This document shows positions 40,095-50,834 of a DNA stretch of 64,000 bases, piece by piece. The notes under the pieces are model-generated. The model made no database searches and was not told the DNA's origin. It saw only the letters and a list, made by a program, of their open reading frames with translations. Both the position numbers and the translations under genes were made by a program. Source of the DNA: Cupriavidus oxalaticus (GTDB taxonomy: Bacteria; Pseudomonadota; Gammaproteobacteria; Burkholderiales; Burkholderiaceae); assembly GCF_004768545.1 (NCBI RefSeq), contig NZ_CP038635.1, positions 1,922,001 through 1,986,000 on the forward strand, given 5' to 3'. Within the stretch, counting starts at the first letter, position 1, and each line of letters opens with the position of its first letter.

Positions 40095-41048
40095 ATGTCC
40101 CAGCCAGAAGCGCCCGGTACAGCGGATTCCGGGACCCAGCCTGGAACGCAGCCCGCCTCCCCGTCCACCCAAGCGACCGCGACAAGACCTGCGATAACGC
40201 CCGCTGCAGCCGCCCAGACCGGCGACCGGCCGCCGGTGCGTACCGTCTTTATCGTCTCGGATGGCACCGGGATCACTGCGGAAACGTTCAGTCACTCGAT
40301 CCTGGCGCAGTTCGAAATGCGCTTCCGCAAGGTGCGGATGCCCTTCGTCGATACCCCGGAAAAGGCACATATCGCGGTCGGCAAGATCAACGAGGCCTTC
40401 CACAACGAAGGCGTGCCGCCGATCGTCTTCACCACGCTGGTCAACCAGGAAGCGAACAAGGCACTGCGCCGTGCCAAGGCGATGATCCTGGACATGTTCC
40501 AGACCTTCATCGAGCCGCTCGAGAAGGAACTGGGGCTCAAGTCCACCCACGCCATCGGCCGCTTCCACCAGAATGCCGATACCGAGGCGTACAAGAACCG
40601 GATCGAGGCGATCAACTTCTCGCTGGCGCACGACGACGGCCAGTCGCACAAGAACCTCGAAGAAGCCGATGTGATCCTGGTGGGCGTGTCGCGCAGCGGC
40701 AAGACCCCGACCAGCCTCTACCTGGCGATGCAATACGGGCTGAAGGCGGCCAATTACCCGCTGATCCCGGACGATTTCGAGCGCGGCAAGCTGCCGTCGG
40801 CGCTGTACGCGTTCAAGAGCAAGATCTTCGGGCTGTCGATCGACCCGCAGCGCCTGACCGAGATCCGCAACGAGCGCCGCCCCGGCAGCAAGTACGCGGC
40901 GGTGGAGAACTGCCGCTACGAGGTCAATGAGGCCGAGGCGATGATGCGGCGCGAAGGCATCAAGTGGCTGTCGTCGACGCACAAGTCGATCGAAGAGATT
41001 GCGACCACGATCCTGCAGGAGATCAAGGTCGATCGCGACAACTACTAG
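40095..41048 (+). CDS. ppsR: PEP synthase regulatory protein (kinase/pyrophosphorylase)
   Basis: 317 residues. The DUF299 domain begins at VRTVFIVSDGTGITAE (about 48-63), and the P-loop GVSRSGKT is at 197-204. It uses ADP to phosphorylate PpsA and phosphate to reverse this. The first 46 residues are a Pro/Thr/Ala-rich extension not seen in the E. coli protein, which starts close to the conserved strand. The ATG at 40095 is used because no better start lies closer; the extension could be partly untranslated. Confidence 0.93.
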   Translation: MSQPEAPGTADSGTQPGTQPASPSTQATATRPAITPAAAAQTGDRPPVRTVFIVSDGTGITAETFSHSILAQFEMRFRKVRMPFVDTPEKAHIAVGKINEAFHNEGVPPIVFTTLVNQEANKALRRAKAMILDMFQTFIEPLEKELGLKSTHAIGRFHQNADTEAYKNRIEAINFSLAHDDGQSHKNLEEADVILVGVSRSGKTPTSLYLAMQYGLKAANYPLIPDDFERGKLPSALYAFKSKIFGLSIDPQRLTEIRNERRPGSKYAAVENCRYEVNEAEAMMRREGIKWLSSTHKSIEEIATTILQEIKVDRDNY

Positions 41049-41056
41049 GCACAAAC

Positions 41057-41083
41057 AAAAAGCGGCCGCCCGGCCGCTTTTTT
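41057..41083. terminator. Bidirectional terminator between ppsR and the rRNA methyltransferase gene
   Basis: AGCGGCCG/CGGCCGCT with a two-base centre (41061-41078), with four A before it and TTTTTT after it. It ends both converging transcripts. Confidence 0.85.
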
Positions 41084-41859
41084 CATCGCCGCTGCCGCAC
41101 CGCCTCGAACAGGCAGATCGCGGTGGCGGCCGCCACGTTCAGCGACTCCAGGCCGCCCGGCTGTGGAATGCCGACCTTGCGCTTGACGTGCTGCATCCAC
41201 GCGTCGCTGACGCCGGCGCCTTCATTGCCGACCACCCAGGCCACCGGCGCGCGCAGGTCCGTATCGAACACCGCGGCGTCGGCATGCGACGACGTCGCCA
41301 GCAATGGCAGCGCCAGCCGCGGTGCCAGCGACTCCACGGTGCAGTGCTCGACGATGTTCAGGTGGAAGTTGGCGCCCATGCTGGCGCGCAGCGTCTTCAC
41401 CGACCAGGCGAACGCGCATCCCGTTGCCAGGAAGGCATGGCGAATGCCCGCCGCGGCGGCGCTGCGCAGGATCGAGCCGACATTGCCGGCGTCCTGCACG
41501 CCGTCGAGGATGATGCAGTCCTCTTCGATGCGCGCCGGCAGGTGGCCAGCAGGCGTTTCGATCACCAGCATCAGGTCGATGCCGTTGACCACGCCGGAAA
41601 TCTGCGTGAACAGCGTATCGGCCAGCACTACCAGCCGCTCCGCGTCGACGCGCGCCAGCAGCGGCGCAACCTCGGCATGGTCGTAGTGGCGCTCGGACAC
41701 CACGCAGGTGACTGGCTGGCCCAGTGCATCCACATAGGCCTGGGCCAGGTGCACGCCGTCGAGCAGCGACTGCCCGGCCTTGCGGCGCTGGTGGGTGGAG
41801 GTGGCCAGCGCCTTCAGGTGCTTGAACAGCGCGTTGTCGCGCGAGGTGACGTGCTTCAC
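41083..41859 (-). CDS. SpoU/TrmH-family RNA 2'-O-methyltransferase
   Basis: 258 residues. An N-terminal substrate-binding part (about 1-95) precedes the knotted SPOUT domain with motif 1 [17 protein letters not shown], motif 2 [11 protein letters not shown] and motif 3 [15 protein letters not shown]. The methyl donor is S-adenosylmethionine and the target is rRNA or tRNA. It overlaps rnhB by four bases at its start. It is the last gene of the long rpsB-to-rnhB minus-strand run. The exact nucleotide modified is unknown. Confidence 0.92.
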   Translation of the reverse strand: MKHVTSRDNALFKHLKALATSTHQRRKAGQSLLDGVHLAQAYVDALGQPVTCVVSERHYDHAEVAPLLARVDAERLVVLADTLFTQISGVVNGIDLMLVIETPAGHLPARIEEDCIILDGVQDAGNVGSILRSAAAAGIRHAFLATGCAFAWSVKTLRASMGANFHLNIVEHCTVESLAPRLALPLLATSSHADAAVFDTDLRAPVAWVVGNEGAGVSDAWMQHVKRKVGIPQPGGLESLNVAAATAICLFEAVRQRR

Positions 41860-42614
41860 GGTGCGTCGGTTTGCAGGGTGCCTGGGGGCGCGGCCTGGAT
41901 CGGGGTGGTGAGTTCGGCGACTTCGATGCCGTCAATGCCCCCGGCAGCAACTGCCGTCACCGCGGTAAACAGCGGACGCTGTGCCAGCGCCTCGCGCACC
42001 GGCGCGAACGAGCGGCGGTGATGCGGCGTGGCGCCGAACTCGGCCAGCGCGGCCATGTGCTGCGGCGTGGCGTAGCCGACGTGCGAGTCGAAGCCGTACT
42101 GCGGGTAGGTTGCGTGCAGCTCCATCAGGGCACGGTCGCGCGCCACCTTGGCCAGGATCGACGCTGCGGAAATCGCCTTGACCAGCGCGTCGCCCTTGAC
42201 GATGGCCTCGACCGGGAACGGCACCTGCGGGCAGCGGTTGCCATCGACCTGCACCAGGTCCGGCACGATTCCCTTGGCGGCCAGGCCCTGCACGGCGCGC
42301 TGCATCGCCAGCATGCTGGCGTGGAAGATATTGATGGTGTCGATTTCCTCGACCGTGGCGAAGGCGATATGCCAACCCAGCGCTCGCTCGCAGATCTTCT
42401 CGTACAGCGCCTCGCGCTTGGCGGCGGTCAGGATCTTGGAATCGGCCAGCCCGCGGATCTGGCGCTTGGGGTCCAGCACCACGGCGGCGGCATAGACCGG
42501 GCCTGCCAACGGCCCCCTGCCCGCCTCGTCCACGCCGCACAAACGTTGCACAGCGGATGCGGAAGGAGCCAGGTCCAGTCCCATCTGCAGGGATACGGCA
42601 TTGCGGCGGGCCAT
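41856..42614 (-). CDS. rnhB: Ribonuclease HII
   Basis: 252 residues. The catalytic acidic residues lie in [14 protein letters not shown] (about 27-40) and in VDGNRCPQ, with [11 protein letters not shown] further on. It removes RNA from DNA-RNA hybrids and single ribonucleotides. It is longer than E. coli RNase HII (198) because of an extended C-terminus of about 40 residues, rich in Ala, Pro and Thr, which overlaps the methyltransferase start. It starts one base into the lpxB stop (TGATG). Confidence 0.96.
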   Translation of the reverse strand: MARRNAVSLQMGLDLAPSASAVQRLCGVDEAGRGPLAGPVYAAAVVLDPKRQIRGLADSKILTAAKREALYEKICERALGWHIAFATVEEIDTINIFHASMLAMQRAVQGLAAKGIVPDLVQVDGNRCPQVPFPVEAIVKGDALVKAISAASILAKVARDRALMELHATYPQYGFDSHVGYATPQHMAALAEFGATPHHRRSFAPVREALAQRPLFTAVTAVAAGGIDGIEVAELTTPIQAAPPGTLQTDAP

Positions 42615-43822
42615 CAGACTTTGCCCCGGCTATGCATCAAATCGACCACCACATCGGCGGCAATCTGCGCGGTGTTGCACTTGAGCGTCTCGTGCATGCG
42701 GGTGAAATGCTCGTACAGGAAGGCGGTATTGCCCTCGTCGTTGAGCTGCAGCAGCGTTTCGCGGGCCAGCGCCTCGGGCGTGGCATCGTCCTGCAGCAGC
42801 TCGGGCACGACAAAGCGCCCTGAAAGGATATTAGGCAATCCCACGTACGGCAGGTAACCCTGCCGCTTCATGATCTGCGCGGTCAGCCAGGGCACCTTGT
42901 ACGAGATCACCATCGGCTTCTTGTACAGCGCCGCCTCCAGCGTCGCGGTACCGCTGGCCAGCAGCACCACGTCAGCGGCTTCCATGGCCTGGTGCGACTT
43001 GCCGTCGACAATGGTCAGGCGCAGTTCCGGATACTGCCGGTGCAGGTCTTCGACGATGGCGCGCAGCGGCGCGCTTGCCGCCGGCAGCACGAACGCCAGG
43101 TTCGGGTCCATGCGCTGCATCTGCGCCATCGCGGCAAAGAAGGTGGCGCCAAGGTTGCGCACCTCGGACTGCCGGCTGCCAGGCAGCACCGCGACCACGC
43201 GGTGGCCGGCAGGCAGCCCCAGCTCGGCGCGCGCGCCGGCCACGTCAGGCACCATCGGGATCACGTCGGCGAGCGGGTGCCCGACGTAGGTGGCGGGAAT
43301 GCCGGCCTTGGCGTAGATCTCGGGCTCAAACGGGAACAGGCACAGGATGTGGTCCACCGCGCGCGCGATGGTGCGGATGCGCCCGCCGCGCCAGGCCCAG
43401 ATCGACGGGCTGACGAAATGCACCACCGGGATGCCGGCGCGGCGCAGCGGCACTTCCAGGCCGAAATTGAAATCCGGGGCGTCGACCCCGATAAAGCACT
43501 GCGGCGGCTCGGCCAGCAGCCAGTCTCGCACCTCGCGCCGGGTGCGCAGGATCTCGCGCAGCGAGCCCAGCACCTCGACATAGCCGTTGACCGACAGCGT
43601 TTCCATCGGCCAGCGCGAGACGAAGCCCTGCGCCATCATGCGCTTGCCGCCGATCCCGGCGTACGCCATGGTATCGCCCAGGCGGGCCTTGAGCCCGCCC
43701 ATCATCAGCGATGCCAGCAGGTCGCCGGAGGCCTCTCCGGCCACCATGGCGATGGTGCCGCGCCTGGCGGCGGCAGAACCGTTGCCCGTGGGCAGGCCAC
43801 CCCGAATCGCGGCGTCGACCAT
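42614..43822 (-). CDS. lpxB: Lipid-A-disaccharide synthase
   Basis: 402 residues. GT-B family opening [21 protein letters not shown] (24-44) and the donor-site motif [12 protein letters not shown] are diagnostic. It joins UDP-diacylglucosamine and lipid X into the lipid A disaccharide at the inner membrane. The start at 43822 is 13 bases after lpxA; a longer frame overlapping lpxA is a shadow. An N-terminal extension of about 20 residues precedes the conserved strand. Confidence 0.96.
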   Translation of the reverse strand: MVDAAIRGGLPTGNGSAAARRGTIAMVAGEASGDLLASLMMGGLKARLGDTMAYAGIGGKRMMAQGFVSRWPMETLSVNGYVEVLGSLREILRTRREVRDWLLAEPPQCFIGVDAPDFNFGLEVPLRRAGIPVVHFVSPSIWAWRGGRIRTIARAVDHILCLFPFEPEIYAKAGIPATYVGHPLADVIPMVPDVAGARAELGLPAGHRVVAVLPGSRQSEVRNLGATFFAAMAQMQRMDPNLAFVLPAASAPLRAIVEDLHRQYPELRLTIVDGKSHQAMEAADVVLLASGTATLEAALYKKPMVISYKVPWLTAQIMKRQGYLPYVGLPNILSGRFVVPELLQDDATPEALARETLLQLNDEGNTAFLYEHFTRMHETLKCNTAQIAADVVVDLMHSRGKV

Positions 43823-43835
43823 GTGCAGCCCGGTC

Positions 43836-44639
43836 TCAGCGCACGATGCCGCGCTGGGTGGCGGCAAGGAAGTCGACGAACGACTGCAGCGGCGCCGCGG
43901 TGCCGGCATCCGACTGGGCCAGCAAGGCGGCGATCTCGTTGCGGGCCTCGTCGAAGCTGAGGTCGGACTTGTAAAGCAGCTTGTAGGCCTGGCGCAGCGC
44001 GGCGATCTGGGCCGCATCGAAGCCGCGGCGGCGCAGCCCCTCCACGTTGACGCCATGCGGCGTCGCCTTGTTGCCGCCCTTGTCGCTGGCGGCGATCACG
44101 AACGGCGGCACGTCCTGCACCAGCGCCGAGGCACCGCCCAGCATCGCGTGGGCACCGATGCGCACGAACTGGTGCACGCCGCTCATGCCGCCCAGGATGG
44201 CCCAGTCGCCCACGTCGACGTGGCCGGCGATCTGCGCGTTGCTGGAAAACACGGTGTGGTTGCCGACCGAGCAGTCATGCGCGATATGCACGTAGGCCAT
44301 GATCCAGTTGTCGCTGCCGATGCTGGTCAGGCCGCGGTCCTGCACCGTGCCGGTGTGGATCGTGGTGAATTCGCGGATGGTGTTGCGGTCGCCGATCTCG
44401 AGCCGGGTCGGCTCGTTGCGGTACTTCATGTCCTGCGGCACGCCGCCGACCGAGGCATAGGGACCGATGTTGTTGCCCTCGCCGATCGTGGTATGGCCCT
44501 CGACCGTCGTATGCGAGCCGATCCGGGTGCCGCTGCCGATCCGCACATTGGGGCCGACGATGGAGAACGGCCCGACGGTCACGTCGGCTGCAAGCTCTGC
44601 CTTCGGGTCAACCAGGGCGGTGGGGTGGATTTGCGTCAT
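43836..44639 (-). CDS. lpxA: UDP-N-acetylglucosamine acyltransferase
   Basis: 267 residues. About nine hexapeptide repeats form the left-handed beta-helix ([20 protein letters not shown] and on). The catalytic His is in [11 protein letters not shown], and the C-terminal helical part follows [12 protein letters not shown]. It adds the first hydroxyacyl chain in lipid A synthesis. It lies between fabZ (100 bases upstream) and lpxB, the classic order. Confidence 0.97.
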   Translation of the reverse strand: MTQIHPTALVDPKAELAADVTVGPFSIVGPNVRIGSGTRIGSHTTVEGHTTIGEGNNIGPYASVGGVPQDMKYRNEPTRLEIGDRNTIREFTTIHTGTVQDRGLTSIGSDNWIMAYVHIAHDCSVGNHTVFSSNAQIAGHVDVGDWAILGGMSGVHQFVRIGAHAMLGGASALVQDVPPFVIAASDKGGNKATPHGVNVEGLRRRGFDAAQIAALRQAYKLLYKSDLSFDEARNEIAALLAQSDAGTAAPLQSFVDFLAATQRGIVR

Positions 44640-44739
44640 ACGTCCTGTCCTGTGGTGTGTCTGGTGAAGAATGGGCCCCTGCGCGCGGCAAAGGTTCCCG
44701 TCCGCGCCGCGCGCCCGTCCGGGAGCGCGGCAGCCGGCC

Positions 44740-45189
44740 TCACTCGGCCTGCTTCACGGTGCACATCAGTTCCGCCTCGCAGGCGACCTTGTCGTCCACG
44801 GTGGCGAACGCCTTGAATTTCCAGATGCCGCGGATATAGCGCTCGACCGTCACATTCATGTGCAGCTGGTCGCCCGGGTACACCACCTGCTTGAAGCGGG
44901 CGCCGTCGATGCCGACAAAGTAGTACAGCGCGCCTTCCTTGCGCTCCATGTCGGCGCCGAAGGTCAGCAGGCCGGCCGACTGCGCCAGCGCTTCCAGGAT
45001 CATCACGCCCGGCATCACCGGCTGTTCCGGGAAATGGCCCTGGAAGTAAGGCTCGTTGATGGTGACGTTCTTCAGCGTCTTGATCCGCTTCTGCGCTTCG
45101 AACTCCAGCACGCGGTCGACCAGCAGGAACGGGTACCGGTGCGGCAGCAGCTTGAGGATCTTGCGGATATCGATTTCGGCCGCGCTCAT
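44740..45189 (-). CDS. fabZ: 3-hydroxyacyl-ACP dehydratase FabZ
   Basis: 149 residues, hot-dog fold. Catalytic His52 is in [13 protein letters not shown] and Glu66 in MILEALAQ; the opening [17 protein letters not shown] is the family signature. It dehydrates 3-hydroxyacyl-ACP, so it competes with LpxA and LpxD for the same substrate pool, and its location between their genes is conserved. The start at 45189 follows lpxD by 11 bases; an earlier frame inside lpxD is excluded. Confidence 0.97.
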   Translation of the reverse strand: MSAAEIDIRKILKLLPHRYPFLLVDRVLEFEAQKRIKTLKNVTINEPYFQGHFPEQPVMPGVMILEALAQSAGLLTFGADMERKEGALYYFVGIDGARFKQVVYPGDQLHMNVTVERYIRGIWKFKAFATVDDKVACEAELMCTVKQAE

Positions 45190-45200
45190 GATGATTTCTC

Positions 45201-46292
45201 TTAGTCTTGTGTGGGTTGGGACCCGGCGGACTGGCCGCGCAGGCGACGTTCCAGCGCCACCACGCGTTCGCGCAGCTTGCTCAGGCCGCGCACGATGGCT
45301 GCGTTGCGTTCCCACTCGCCGTGCGGCAGGAACGGGAAGACGCTGGTGAAATGGCCCCCGGGCTTGGTAATGGATTTGGTAATCGACGTACCGCCGGACA
45401 CTGTGGTCCGGTCGGCGATGGTCAGGTGGCCGGCAAAATTGGCGGCGCCCCCGATCACGCAGAAGCGGCCGATGCGCGTGCTGCCCGATACCGCGGCGCA
45501 GCCGGCAATGACCGTATGGGCGCCGACCCGTACGTTGTGCGCGATCTGGACCTGGTTGTCGATCTTGCAGCCGTCCTCGACCACGGTGTCGGCCATGGCG
45601 CCGCGATCGATCGCCGTATTGGCGCCGACCTCCACGTCATGACCCAGCACCGCGCGTCCCGTTTGCGGGATCTTCACGTATTCGACGCCGGTGGCGCTGA
45701 TATCGGGAGCGAAACCGAAGCCATCGGCGCCGATCACCACGCCGCTGTGCAGGATGGCGCGCGCGCCGACCACGCAGTGGTGGTAGATCGAAACATTGGC
45801 GTACAGCAGCGAATCGTCGCCGATCTCGGCACCGGCACCGACGTAGCCGTTGGCCAGGATGCGGACGCGCTCGCCCAGCCGCGCGCCGCGCTCGATCACC
45901 ACGTTCGGGCCGATGAAGCACGACGCCGGCACCACCGCGTCGGGCGACACGCTGGCACGCGGGTCGATGCCGACGCGGGGATCGTGGTTGGCTTCGCGAT
46001 CGAAGCGCTGCGCCACGCGGGCAAAGCAGACGTAGGGATTGCGCGCCACCAGCCAGTTGCGGCCGTCGGCCCGGCCCTCGGCGCGGATGCGCTCGAGGTC
46101 GGCCGGCGACACGATCACGGCGCCGGCTTGCGAATCCAGCGCCTGCTGCAGGTAGAGCGGATTGGACAGGAACGAGAGCTCGCCCGCCGAAGCCTGGTCA
46201 AGGGGAGCCAGGCCAACGATCGCCAGGTCGGGATCACCCACAACCTGCGCGCCGTTCTCGGTGGCGAGCTGACCCAGTGTGGGTGTCTGCAT
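45201..46292 (-). CDS. lpxD: UDP-3-O-acylglucosamine N-acyltransferase
   Basis: 363 residues. An N-terminal uridine-binding domain (about 1-105, with LSFLSNPLY) is followed by the hexapeptide-repeat helix. The catalytic His is in QIAHNVRVG, and the C-terminal helix is about 330-352. It adds the amide-linked acyl chain in lipid A synthesis. It follows skp by 43 bases, the conserved bamA-skp-lpxD-fabZ-lpxA order. Confidence 0.97.
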   Translation of the reverse strand: MQTPTLGQLATENGAQVVGDPDLAIVGLAPLDQASAGELSFLSNPLYLQQALDSQAGAVIVSPADLERIRAEGRADGRNWLVARNPYVCFARVAQRFDREANHDPRVGIDPRASVSPDAVVPASCFIGPNVVIERGARLGERVRILANGYVGAGAEIGDDSLLYANVSIYHHCVVGARAILHSGVVIGADGFGFAPDISATGVEYVKIPQTGRAVLGHDVEVGANTAIDRGAMADTVVEDGCKIDNQVQIAHNVRVGAHTVIAGCAAVSGSTRIGRFCVIGGAANFAGHLTIADRTTVSGGTSITKSITKPGGHFTSVFPFLPHGEWERNAAIVRGLSKLRERVVALERRLRGQSAGSQPTQD

Positions 46293-46335
46293 GGCGGTAC
46301 TTCCTGAAAAAAGGGACGAAACGAACAGCGGCGGC

Positions 46336-46863
46336 TTAGCGGGCGCCGGCGTTCAGCGCCTTCATCACGTCGTCGGTGATGTCGATACGCGGGTTCACGT
46401 ACACGGCTTCCTGCACGATCAGGTCGTACTTGCGCTGCTCCGCCAGCTGGCGGATCACGCGGTTGGCGCGCTCGAGCACCTGCGCCAGCTCTTCATTACG
46501 GCGCTGGTTCAGGTCCTCGCGGAACTCGCGCTGCTTGCGCTGGAACTCGCGATCGAGGTCGGCCACCTCGCGCTGGCGGCGCTGGCGGTCGGAGTCGGCC
46601 AGCACGGCGGTGTCCTTGTCGAGCTTGTCGGCCATGCCCTTGATCTTCTGGGCCATGTCCTGCAGCTCGCGGTCGCGCTTGGAGAACTCCTGCTCGAGCT
46701 TCACCTGGGCCTGCTTGGCCGGCTGCGAATCGCGCAGGATGCGCTCGGAATTGACGGCGGCAATGCGCGCCTCCTGGGCCATGGCCGGCATCGCGGTGCA
46801 CAGCGCGGCGGTGGCGAATGCGGCGGCGCCCAGGGATTTGACCAGTTTGGATATTGTCATCAT
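46336..46863 (-). CDS. skp: Periplasmic chaperone Skp/OmpH
   Basis: 175 residues. A signal peptide ends at PAMAQEA (about residue 29). The mature protein has a short beta part (RIAAVNSERIL) and two long charged helices (about 50-140), the tentacles that hold unfolded outer-membrane proteins in the trimer. Two Met codons start the frame; the first has AAGGA nine bases upstream. It hands substrates to BamA, encoded 22 bases upstream. Confidence 0.94.
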   Translation of the reverse strand: MMTISKLVKSLGAAAFATAALCTAMPAMAQEARIAAVNSERILRDSQPAKQAQVKLEQEFSKRDRELQDMAQKIKGMADKLDKDTAVLADSDRQRRQREVADLDREFQRKQREFREDLNQRRNEELAQVLERANRVIRQLAEQRKYDLIVQEAVYVNPRIDITDDVMKALNAGAR

Positions 46864-46885
46864 GAAAACAGATCCTTTTACAGAA

Positions 46886-49195
46886 TCAGAATGCCGTCCC
46901 GATCTGGAACTGGAAGCGCTGGACCTTGTCAGTTTCTTCCCGGTTGAGCGGGAAGCCCATGCTGATCTTCAGCGGGCCGATCGGCGACAGCCACGACATG
47001 CCGAAGCCGGTCGAGTACTTGAGGTCGCTGAACGAAATCGGCGCGCCTTCCTGGTAGACGTTACCGAAGTCGAAGAACGTGAACAGGCGCAGCGTGCGGT
47101 CGACACCCGAGCCCGGCAGCGGGAAGATGAATTCCACGTTACCGATCATCTTGGATGCACCGCCCACCGGGTTGCCGTTCTGGTCCTTAGGACCCAGCGT
47201 GCTGGTCTGGTAGCCGCGCACCGAGCCGATACCGCCGGCGTAGAAGTACTTGAACACCGGGAACGGCGTGTTGCCGTAGCCGTGGCCGTAAGCGACTTCA
47301 CCGTTCAGCGCCAGCGTGAACGACTTCGAGATCGGATAGAAGTACTGCTGCTGCACGCTGGCGCGGTAGTACTGCGTATCGCCGCCCGGCAGGCCCACTT
47401 CCAGGTTGGCCTGGGTGTACGGGCCCTTGGTCGGGACCAGCGCGCTGTCGCGGCGGTCACGTGCCCAGCCGATCGTAAACGGGAAGTTGTTGATGCCGTC
47501 GCCGCTGTTCTTGCCGATCGCGTTCAGCCACGCCGTGTACTGGCTCGGCGTGTTGACCGAGGTATAGACCTGGGTGCGCTCGTAGCCGATACCGAAGAAC
47601 ACGGTGTCGACTTCCGAGAACGGCACGCCGAACTTGAAGCCGCCGCCGGCGGAGACGATCTTGTAGTCCTGGTCGCCGGTGTAGTACAGCGGACGCGAAG
47701 TGCGGTAGTAGATATCGGTCGAGCGGCTGATACCGTCCACCGTGAAATACGGGTCGTACTGCGTCAGCGCGATGGTACGGAACGACTTGGCGGTGTTCAC
47801 GTCCAGGCCCAGGCTGGTACCGGAGCCGAACACGTTGTCCTGGCGCAGGCCGGCCTGCAGCACCAGCTTGTCGGTGGACGAGAAGCCCACGCCCAGGCTG
47901 ATCTGCCCGGTCGGTTTTTCGGTCACGTTGACGTTCACATCGACCTGGTCGGGCGCGCCGGCCACGTCCTCGGTGGTGATGTTGGTGTCGGTGAAGTAGC
48001 CGGTCCGGTTGATACGCGCCTGCGACTGCTGCAGCTTCTCGCTGTCGAACCACGAGCTTTCCATTTGGCGCATCTCGCGGCGCACCACTTCGTCGCGGGT
48101 CTTGCTGTTGCCCACCACGTTGACGCGGCGCACATAGACGCGCCGTCCCGGGTCGACCATCAGCGTCAGCGCGACCTCGCGCTTTTCCTGGTCGATGTTC
48201 GGCTGCGGGTTGATCGTGGTGAAGGCGTAGCCATAGGTGCCGAGCAGGTCGGTAATGGCCTTGGTGCTGGCGGTCAGCTTTTCGGACGAGAAGATGTCGC
48301 CCTTCTTCAGCTGCAGCAGTTTTTCCATTTCCTCCTGCTTGCCCAGCAGTTCGCCGGCCAGGCGGATGTCGGACACCTTGTACTGCTCGCCTTCCTTGAT
48401 GTTCAGCGTCAGGTAGATGTCCTTTTTGTCCGGCGTGATCGAGACCTGGGTCGATTCGATCGCGAACTCGAGGTAGCCGCGGTTCAGGTAGTAGGAACGC
48501 AGCGCCTCCAGGTCGGCGGTCAGCTTCTGCTTCGAGTACAGGTCATTCTTGGTGTACCACGACAGCCAGTTCGGCGTGGACAGCTGCATCTCGTCGCGCA
48601 GCGTGCTTTCCTTGAACGCCTTGTTGCCGACGATATTGATCTGGCGGATCTTGGCGACCGGGCCTTCCTCGACGTTGAACACGACCGAGACGCGGTTGCG
48701 GTCCACCGGCGTAACCGTGGTCTGCACGTCGGCGGCATAGTAGCCGCGCGCGACATACTGGCGCTTGAGCTCCTGCTCCGCCTTGTCGATCAGCGCCTTG
48801 TCATAGTAGCGCGCTTCGGCGACGCCGACCGCGCGCAGCGAGCGGCGCAGCGTGTCCTTGTCGAATTCCTTGATGCCGACGAATTCCAGTTGCGAGATCG
48901 CCGGGCGTTCTTCCACCTGCACGACCAGCACGCCGTCTTCGGCGCGGATCTGCACGTCCTTGAAGAAGCCGGTATTGTAGAGGGCACGGATCGCATCGGC
49001 GCCCTTGTCGTCGGTGAACGTTTCACCGACGCGCACGGGGAGGTAGCCAAACACCGTACCCGGCTCGACGCGCTGCAGGCCCTCAACGCGGATGTCCCTG
49101 ACGACGAACGGATCGGCAGCCCAGCCCGCCGGGCTCCAGGCTGCAATAACGGCACTCGCCAGCAAGCCCAGCGAAATGCGCTTATGTCTGATCAA
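46886..49195 (-). CDS. bamA: Outer membrane protein assembly factor BamA
   Basis: 769 residues from a TTG at 49195. This start gives a regular signal peptide ([18 protein letters not shown], cleavage after GWAA) and has AGGGG upstream; an ATG at 49219 adds eight residues but has no ribosome binding site. Five POTRA domains cover about 25-425 and the beta-barrel the rest, with the loop 6 motif VRGY in [12 protein letters not shown] and the C-terminal Phe of the beta-signal (FQIGTAF). BamA inserts outer-membrane proteins. rseP lies 120 bases upstream. Confidence 0.95.
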   Translation of the reverse strand: MIRHKRISLGLLASAVIAAWSPAGWAADPFVVRDIRVEGLQRVEPGTVFGYLPVRVGETFTDDKGADAIRALYNTGFFKDVQIRAEDGVLVVQVEERPAISQLEFVGIKEFDKDTLRRSLRAVGVAEARYYDKALIDKAEQELKRQYVARGYYAADVQTTVTPVDRNRVSVVFNVEEGPVAKIRQINIVGNKAFKESTLRDEMQLSTPNWLSWYTKNDLYSKQKLTADLEALRSYYLNRGYLEFAIESTQVSITPDKKDIYLTLNIKEGEQYKVSDIRLAGELLGKQEEMEKLLQLKKGDIFSSEKLTASTKAITDLLGTYGYAFTTINPQPNIDQEKREVALTLMVDPGRRVYVRRVNVVGNSKTRDEVVRREMRQMESSWFDSEKLQQSQARINRTGYFTDTNITTEDVAGAPDQVDVNVNVTEKPTGQISLGVGFSSTDKLVLQAGLRQDNVFGSGTSLGLDVNTAKSFRTIALTQYDPYFTVDGISRSTDIYYRTSRPLYYTGDQDYKIVSAGGGFKFGVPFSEVDTVFFGIGYERTQVYTSVNTPSQYTAWLNAIGKNSGDGINNFPFTIGWARDRRDSALVPTKGPYTQANLEVGLPGGDTQYYRASVQQQYFYPISKSFTLALNGEVAYGHGYGNTPFPVFKYFYAGGIGSVRGYQTSTLGPKDQNGNPVGGASKMIGNVEFIFPLPGSGVDRTLRLFTFFDFGNVYQEGAPISFSDLKYSTGFGMSWLSPIGPLKISMGFPLNREETDKVQRFQFQIGTAF

Positions 49196-49315
49196 TGTTG
49201 ATCCCCTCTTTGATTCCATCCAGGATTTTCCATGCCTCGTGGGACTGCGCATGGCAATGGCGCCCCCTGGCGACGGTGTCCGACGACACGACCGCCCCCT
49301 TGCCGACAAGCGTTT

Positions 49316-50719
49316 CTAGCCGTTCGCCAGAAACATTCGGCTGACGTCATTGAACAAAGCGAGCGAGGTCAGGAGCAGGATGCAGGCAATGCCAACCTTC
49401 TGCAGCATTGCCTGCCAGTGGTCTGGTACGGGCCGGCCAGTCAAAAATTCCACGCAATAATACAGCAAATGCCCCCCATCCAGAACCGGAATAGGTAACA
49501 AATTCAGTACACCGAGGCTGACGCTGACCAGCGCCAGGAAGCTGACAAAAGCCTGCAGGCCGAGGTTTGCGGCACGCCCGGCGTAGTCCGCCACTGTCAG
49601 CGGTCCGCTCAGGTTCTGCAGCGACGCCTGCCCCACCAGCATCTTGCCCAGCAGCTTCAGCGACAGCGCGCTGGTGTCCCACACCTGGCCGAACGCGCGC
49701 GCCAGCGCCTCGTCCGGACGGTAGCGCACCGTCTCCATCTCCACCGCCTGGCTGAGCGCCGCGCCCAGCTTGCCTGCGGGCGGCGCCGGCGCGCCGCTGG
49801 CATCCTTCTCGCCGTCGCGCGGGGCGGCAGCGTCCAGCGTCACCGGCACGTCCAGCCGCTTGCCGTCGCGCTCGATGCCGAGCGTCACGGTCTGGCCCGG
49901 CTGGCTGCGCACCGCCTTGATCAGCGCGCTGGCCTGGGTCATCGGGGTGCCCTGCCAGGCGACGATGCGGTCGCCCTTCTTCAGCCCGGCGCGCTCGGCG
50001 GCCGAGTCCGGCAATACCTCGGTGATCGTGACCGGCCCGCCTTTCAGATTCAGGCCCAGCGTGCTGAGCGGATCCTGCTCCGGGTTGCCGCCGGTATTGG
50101 GCAGGCGCGCCAGCGTGACGTCGCGCTCGGTGCCATCGGCGGCGCGCACGCGCAGCACGGCGCGCGCATCGCCGAAGCCCCCGGCGAAGACCGCCATGCG
50201 CAGGTCGTTCCAGGAACGCACCGCTTCGGTATGGCCGTTGGCGGTCAGCGACAGCACCCGGTCGCCTTCGCGCACGCCGGCCTGCTGCGCCATGGTGCCG
50301 GCCGCCGGCGCGGCGACGATCGGCGCGGGTTCGCGCATGCCGCCGGCGAACAGCGCGAAGTACAGCACGATCGCCAGCAGGAAATTGGCCAGCGGCCCGG
50401 CCGCGACAATGATGAAGCGCTTGCCGACCGGCTGGCGGTTGAACGCGCGCGGCAGGTCGGCCGGATCGATCCGGGCGTCGCGCTCGGGGTCGAACTCGCG
50501 CTCGTCCAGCATCTTCACGTAGCCGCCCAGCGGGATGGCCGCCACCGTCCATTCGGTGCGGTCGCGGCTCTTCGAGATCCAGCGTAGCAGCGGCCGCCCG
50601 AAGCCGATCGAAAAGCGCAACACCTTCACGCCGCAGGCGCGCGCGGCGAGGTAATGCCCCATCTCGTGCACGTAGATGAGTACGCACAAGGCAACAATGA
50701 AAGCGAGTACGGTTTGCAT
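49316..50719 (-). CDS. rseP: Site-2 protease RseP
   Basis: 467 residues. Zinc ligands His18 and His22 with Glu19 form HEMGH in the first membrane helix; the third ligand is in LNLLPIPVLDGGH. Two PDZ domains lie between about 120 and 300 (PIVAAPAAGTMAQQAGVREGD; ITEVLPDSAAERAGLKKGD), separated by strands. An Asp/Pro/Ala linker at about 300-320 is longer than in E. coli. It cleaves the anti-sigma factor RseA within the membrane to trigger the envelope stress response. It sits 116 bases after dxr. Confidence 0.96.
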   Translation of the reverse strand: MQTVLAFIVALCVLIYVHEMGHYLAARACGVKVLRFSIGFGRPLLRWISKSRDRTEWTVAAIPLGGYVKMLDEREFDPERDARIDPADLPRAFNRQPVGKRFIIVAAGPLANFLLAIVLYFALFAGGMREPAPIVAAPAAGTMAQQAGVREGDRVLSLTANGHTEAVRSWNDLRMAVFAGGFGDARAVLRVRAADGTERDVTLARLPNTGGNPEQDPLSTLGLNLKGGPVTITEVLPDSAAERAGLKKGDRIVAWQGTPMTQASALIKAVRSQPGQTVTLGIERDGKRLDVPVTLDAAAPRDGEKDASGAPAPPAGKLGAALSQAVEMETVRYRPDEALARAFGQVWDTSALSLKLLGKMLVGQASLQNLSGPLTVADYAGRAANLGLQAFVSFLALVSVSLGVLNLLPIPVLDGGHLLYYCVEFLTGRPVPDHWQAMLQKVGIACILLLTSLALFNDVSRMFLANG

Positions 50720-50834
50720 GGCGTCGGGACGTCAGTAACAGTGGCTGGACTGGCGCGCCGGATCCGGGGGTACCGGCATGTCCGGGGCCGCCGCAACCGC
50801 TATTGTCGCAGATGCGGCGGGCCGGTCCGTCGGA

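Noticed and set aside
46376..49201. A 941-codon open frame on the plus strand opposite skp and bamA
   Set aside because: Composition-driven antisense frame; bamA and skp have clear signal peptides and family motifs on the other strand.
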